Shown: positions 62,381 through 64,000 of the stretch, one piece after another
Layout: each line of letters begins with the position of its first letter
Position numbering within the stretch: the stretch's first letter is position 1
Assembly (NCBI GenBank): GCA_900230115.1
Contig: LT907983.1
Span: 4,758,774-4,822,773, forward strand
DNA length: 64,000 nucleotides
Origin: Spirosomataceae bacterium TFI 002
GTDB taxonomy: Bacteria; Bacteroidota; Bacteroidia; Cytophagales; Spirosomataceae
Direction: 5' to 3'
Notes under the pieces: model-generated
Database searches by the model: none
Told to the model about the DNA's origin: nothing
The model's input: only the letters and a program-made list of their open reading frames with translations
Made by a program: the position numbers and the translations under genes

Positions 62381-63184
62381 TTATTCTTTACCTAGCTCAA
62401 CTGCTCTTTCATAAGCAGCGTTCGCTCCTTTTATGATTTTATTGGAAACGTCTTCAGCTGCAAGCATGTTGAGAGCTGCACGTGTAGTGCCACCTTTCGA
62501 CGCTACACGATTCATCCATTCTTCAGGCGTAAGATCACCTTGGCGATAAAGCTCTATGGCTCCTAAGAAAGTTTGTGAGGCTAGTTTTCGGCTGTCCTCT
62601 CGGTTAAAGCCCATACCTTCAGCTGCTTTTTCTAGTGCTTCTATAAAGTAGAAAATATACGCTGGTCCACTTCCTGAAATCCCCGTGCTTTTGTCCAAAT
62701 CTTGCTGTTCAGCAACTTCTAAGACTTCACCTGTAGAACTCAAAATTGCTTTTACAATTTCTTTTGTTGGTTCGTCGATGGCATCGGTAAAATTAACGGT
62801 TGTCATTCCAAGGCCAATTTGGGCAGGAAGATTGGGCATTGCTCTTGCTACTTTCCCTAGTTTTGTTGCGTTGGCAATGGTCTCCACTGTAACACCTGCC
62901 ATTATTGAAATAATGGTGCAACTTGGTTTGAGTAAGCTATGTACATCAGCTGCTAGTGCTTTGAAATGCTGTGGCTTTACGGCCATTAAGATGTAGTCGG
63001 CTTGTCCTATTACATCTTTGGCAACAGTATATCCTTTATAGTTTTCGTCTTTGTTGAATGTGGTAATTTTAGCCTCATCGGCATCAAGTAACAAGATTGG
63101 TTTTTCTATCGCTATATCACTCTTAGCTATGCCTTCAGCATAACTCATTCCCATATTTCCGGCTCCTATTACTAGTAATTTCAT
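62381..63184 (-). CDS. proC: Pyrroline-5-carboxylate reductase
   Basis: A 267-residue enzyme for the last step of proline synthesis. The N-terminal LLVIGAGNMGMSYAEGI is the NAD(P) motif; ADYILMAVKPQHF follows, and the C-terminal GISGSGPAYIFYFIEAL and ASKGGTTRAALNML are the P5CR signatures. Length is standard. It is upstream of the CBS gene by 130 bases. Confidence 0.97.
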   Translation of the reverse strand: MKLLVIGAGNMGMSYAEGIAKSDIAIEKPILLLDADEAKITTFNKDENYKGYTVAKDVIGQADYILMAVKPQHFKALAADVHSLLKPSCTIISIMAGVTVETIANATKLGKVARAMPNLPAQIGLGMTTVNFTDAIDEPTKEIVKAILSSTGEVLEVAEQQDLDKSTGISGSGPAYIFYFIEALEKAAEGMGFNREDSRKLASQTFLGAIELYRQGDLTPEEWMNRVASKGGTTRAALNMLAAEDVSNKIIKGANAAYERAVELGKE

Positions 63185-63694
63185 TTGTAATAATTTTGTA
63201 ATGACATTCTCAATTTATCCTCTAAGCTCCATATGGCTTATATTAAAGCTTCCATTAACCTAGAGTGTACTAAACTAATTTTAAGGAGAAATAATTCGAA
63301 ATATTTGAACTAGTCTTGTTTCAAAACTCATCACCTAAATAGAATAATGTTGTAATACGAATTTTATTCTTTCTAGTTCATTTTACTTCGAAAAGTTCTT
63401 TTTTTTTAATCAATAGTTTGTGTTTCTGGTCTTATTTGGTCACTTAGTTTAGAGTGAGCAATGTTATTAATGATATCGATTTTTATCGACGTTTAAATTC
63501 TCCTTTTAGGCATTTTTTTTAACCTCTTCATTGCTTAAAGAGAAGAAAAGCAATGCGTTGAAATTTTGATATTGCAATTTGACTGAATTTGAAATTAGCA
63601 AGCGGTGTCGTTTACCACTCCCTCAATATTGGCTAAAAAGCACTATTCACTTCTGGCTTTTTCGTAAATTTGGTTAACAACCTTATAGCTCATC
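63185..63694. other. Long intergenic region
   Basis: A 510-base AT-rich gap between divergent proC and the secreted-protein gene. It holds a possible -7 element (TAAATTTG, 63665-63672), about 22 bases before the plus-strand start codon. No ORF, RNA gene or convincing repeat was seen. Confidence 0.5.
63665..63672 (+). promoter_or_regulatory. Possible -7 promoter element of the secreted-protein gene
   Basis: TAAATTTG matches TAnnTTTG. It would give a 5' leader of about 16 bases. No -33 element at the usual spacing is apparent. Confidence 0.35.
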
Positions 63695-64000
63695 ATGAAA
63701 AAATATCTACTATTCGTATTATCCTTACTATGCACATTTTCAGCTTTTTCGCAAGGGAAAGTTTATGAATTAGTTCAAGAAGCTCGCTCTGAACAAGTGA
63801 ATACTTCAATTGAGAATTTGTTTGCATTAGATGAAGCCAATGTGACCTCTTTTGATAATAGCGTTTTTAAAAACAACACAACTCAGACTCAGATTTCACT
63901 TTCTTCGGCAGTTCTTGAAAACATTGTAGCAAATAAACCTTCCTTCCTTTCTTTAGTCGTACCTATATCCAATAAGACTTCTTTTGAACTCGAATTGATT
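63695..64000 (+). CDS. Secreted protein, N-terminal fragment cut by window edge
   Basis: The first 102 codons of a gene that runs off the window. The signal peptide KKYLLFVLSLLCTFSAFSQ is clear. The following ISLSSAVLENIVANKPSFLSLVVP and SFELELI segments resemble the propeptide region of secreted Bacteroidota metalloproteases (reprolysin-like), but this is only a weak impression and no catalytic motif is visible. Confidence 0.7.
   Translation, partial: MKKYLLFVLSLLCTFSAFSQGKVYELVQEARSEQVNTSIENLFALDEANVTSFDNSVFKNNTTQTQISLSSAVLENIVANKPSFLSLVVPISNKTSFELELI

Overview
The window looks like chromosomal DNA of a Bacteroidota, most likely an aerobic or microaerobic Cytophagales-type bacterium. Supporting features are AT-rich DNA, start codons without Shine-Dalgarno sequences, promoter elements resembling the Bacteroidota -7 motif TAnnTTTG, a fused CcoN-CcoO subunit of cbb3 oxidase, several small lipoproteins, an SdrD-B/DUF11 repeat adhesin, DUF5362 and DUF2461 proteins, and SusA-like GH13 amylases. 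No rRNA, tRNA, CRISPR array, prophage or complete insertion sequence was seen.

Region 1 (1-14.2 kb) is a micro-oxic respiration island. One minus-strand operon encodes cbb3 oxidase (ccoNO fusion, ccoQ, ccoP) and assembly factors (ccoG, ccoH, a SafE-like protein). A second encodes an unknown 121-aa protein, CcoI and CcoS. Between them sit a VapBC module on the other strand and a T9G8 homopolymer. Divergent from the second operon is a PAS histidine kinase and a response regulator whose output is a CRP/FNR-type DNA-binding module; hemN follows. Three TGA-N6-TCA palindromes lie before ccoNO, between the divergent operons, and before hemN. This suggests a compressed FixL/FixJ/FixK-like circuit.

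Region 2 (14.2-22.5 kb) holds an orphan small peptide with a lasso-peptide-type leader motif and a giant surface protein carrying 17 tandem 72-residue repeats. The giant gene is split by what looks like one extra T at 15967.

Region 3 (22.5-41.8 kb) is mainly housekeeping and metabolism: a DinB-like protein, UvrB, a phosphate block (PiT, PiT-like paralogue, OprP-type porin), GpmI, an M16 peptidase, an ECF sigma/anti-sigma/CpxP-like trio, IspF, an amidohydrolase, a CoiA-like protein, xylulokinase, Tpx and lipoproteins.

Region 4 (41.8-50.3 kb) contains a REP/RAYT system: several copies of a paired palindromic repeat around a Y1 transposase-like gene, interleaved with a thioredoxin-family gene broken by an in-frame stop. 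ArfB, an FdhF/YdeP-type oxidoreductase, a DUF2461 protein and an acyl-CoA dehydrogenase follow, then a repeat-rich intergenic region.

Region 5 (50.3-64 kb) starts with a single polypeptide joining gluconokinase to 6-phosphogluconate dehydrogenase, then a renalase-like oxidase, two lysine-rich small proteins with a perfect 14-bp inverted repeat between them, a possible protein-glutaminase-like protein, a methyltransferase, a maltodextrin cluster (MFS permease, two GH13 enzymes, beta-phosphoglucomutase), a CBS protein, ProC, and the start of a secreted protein cut by the window edge.
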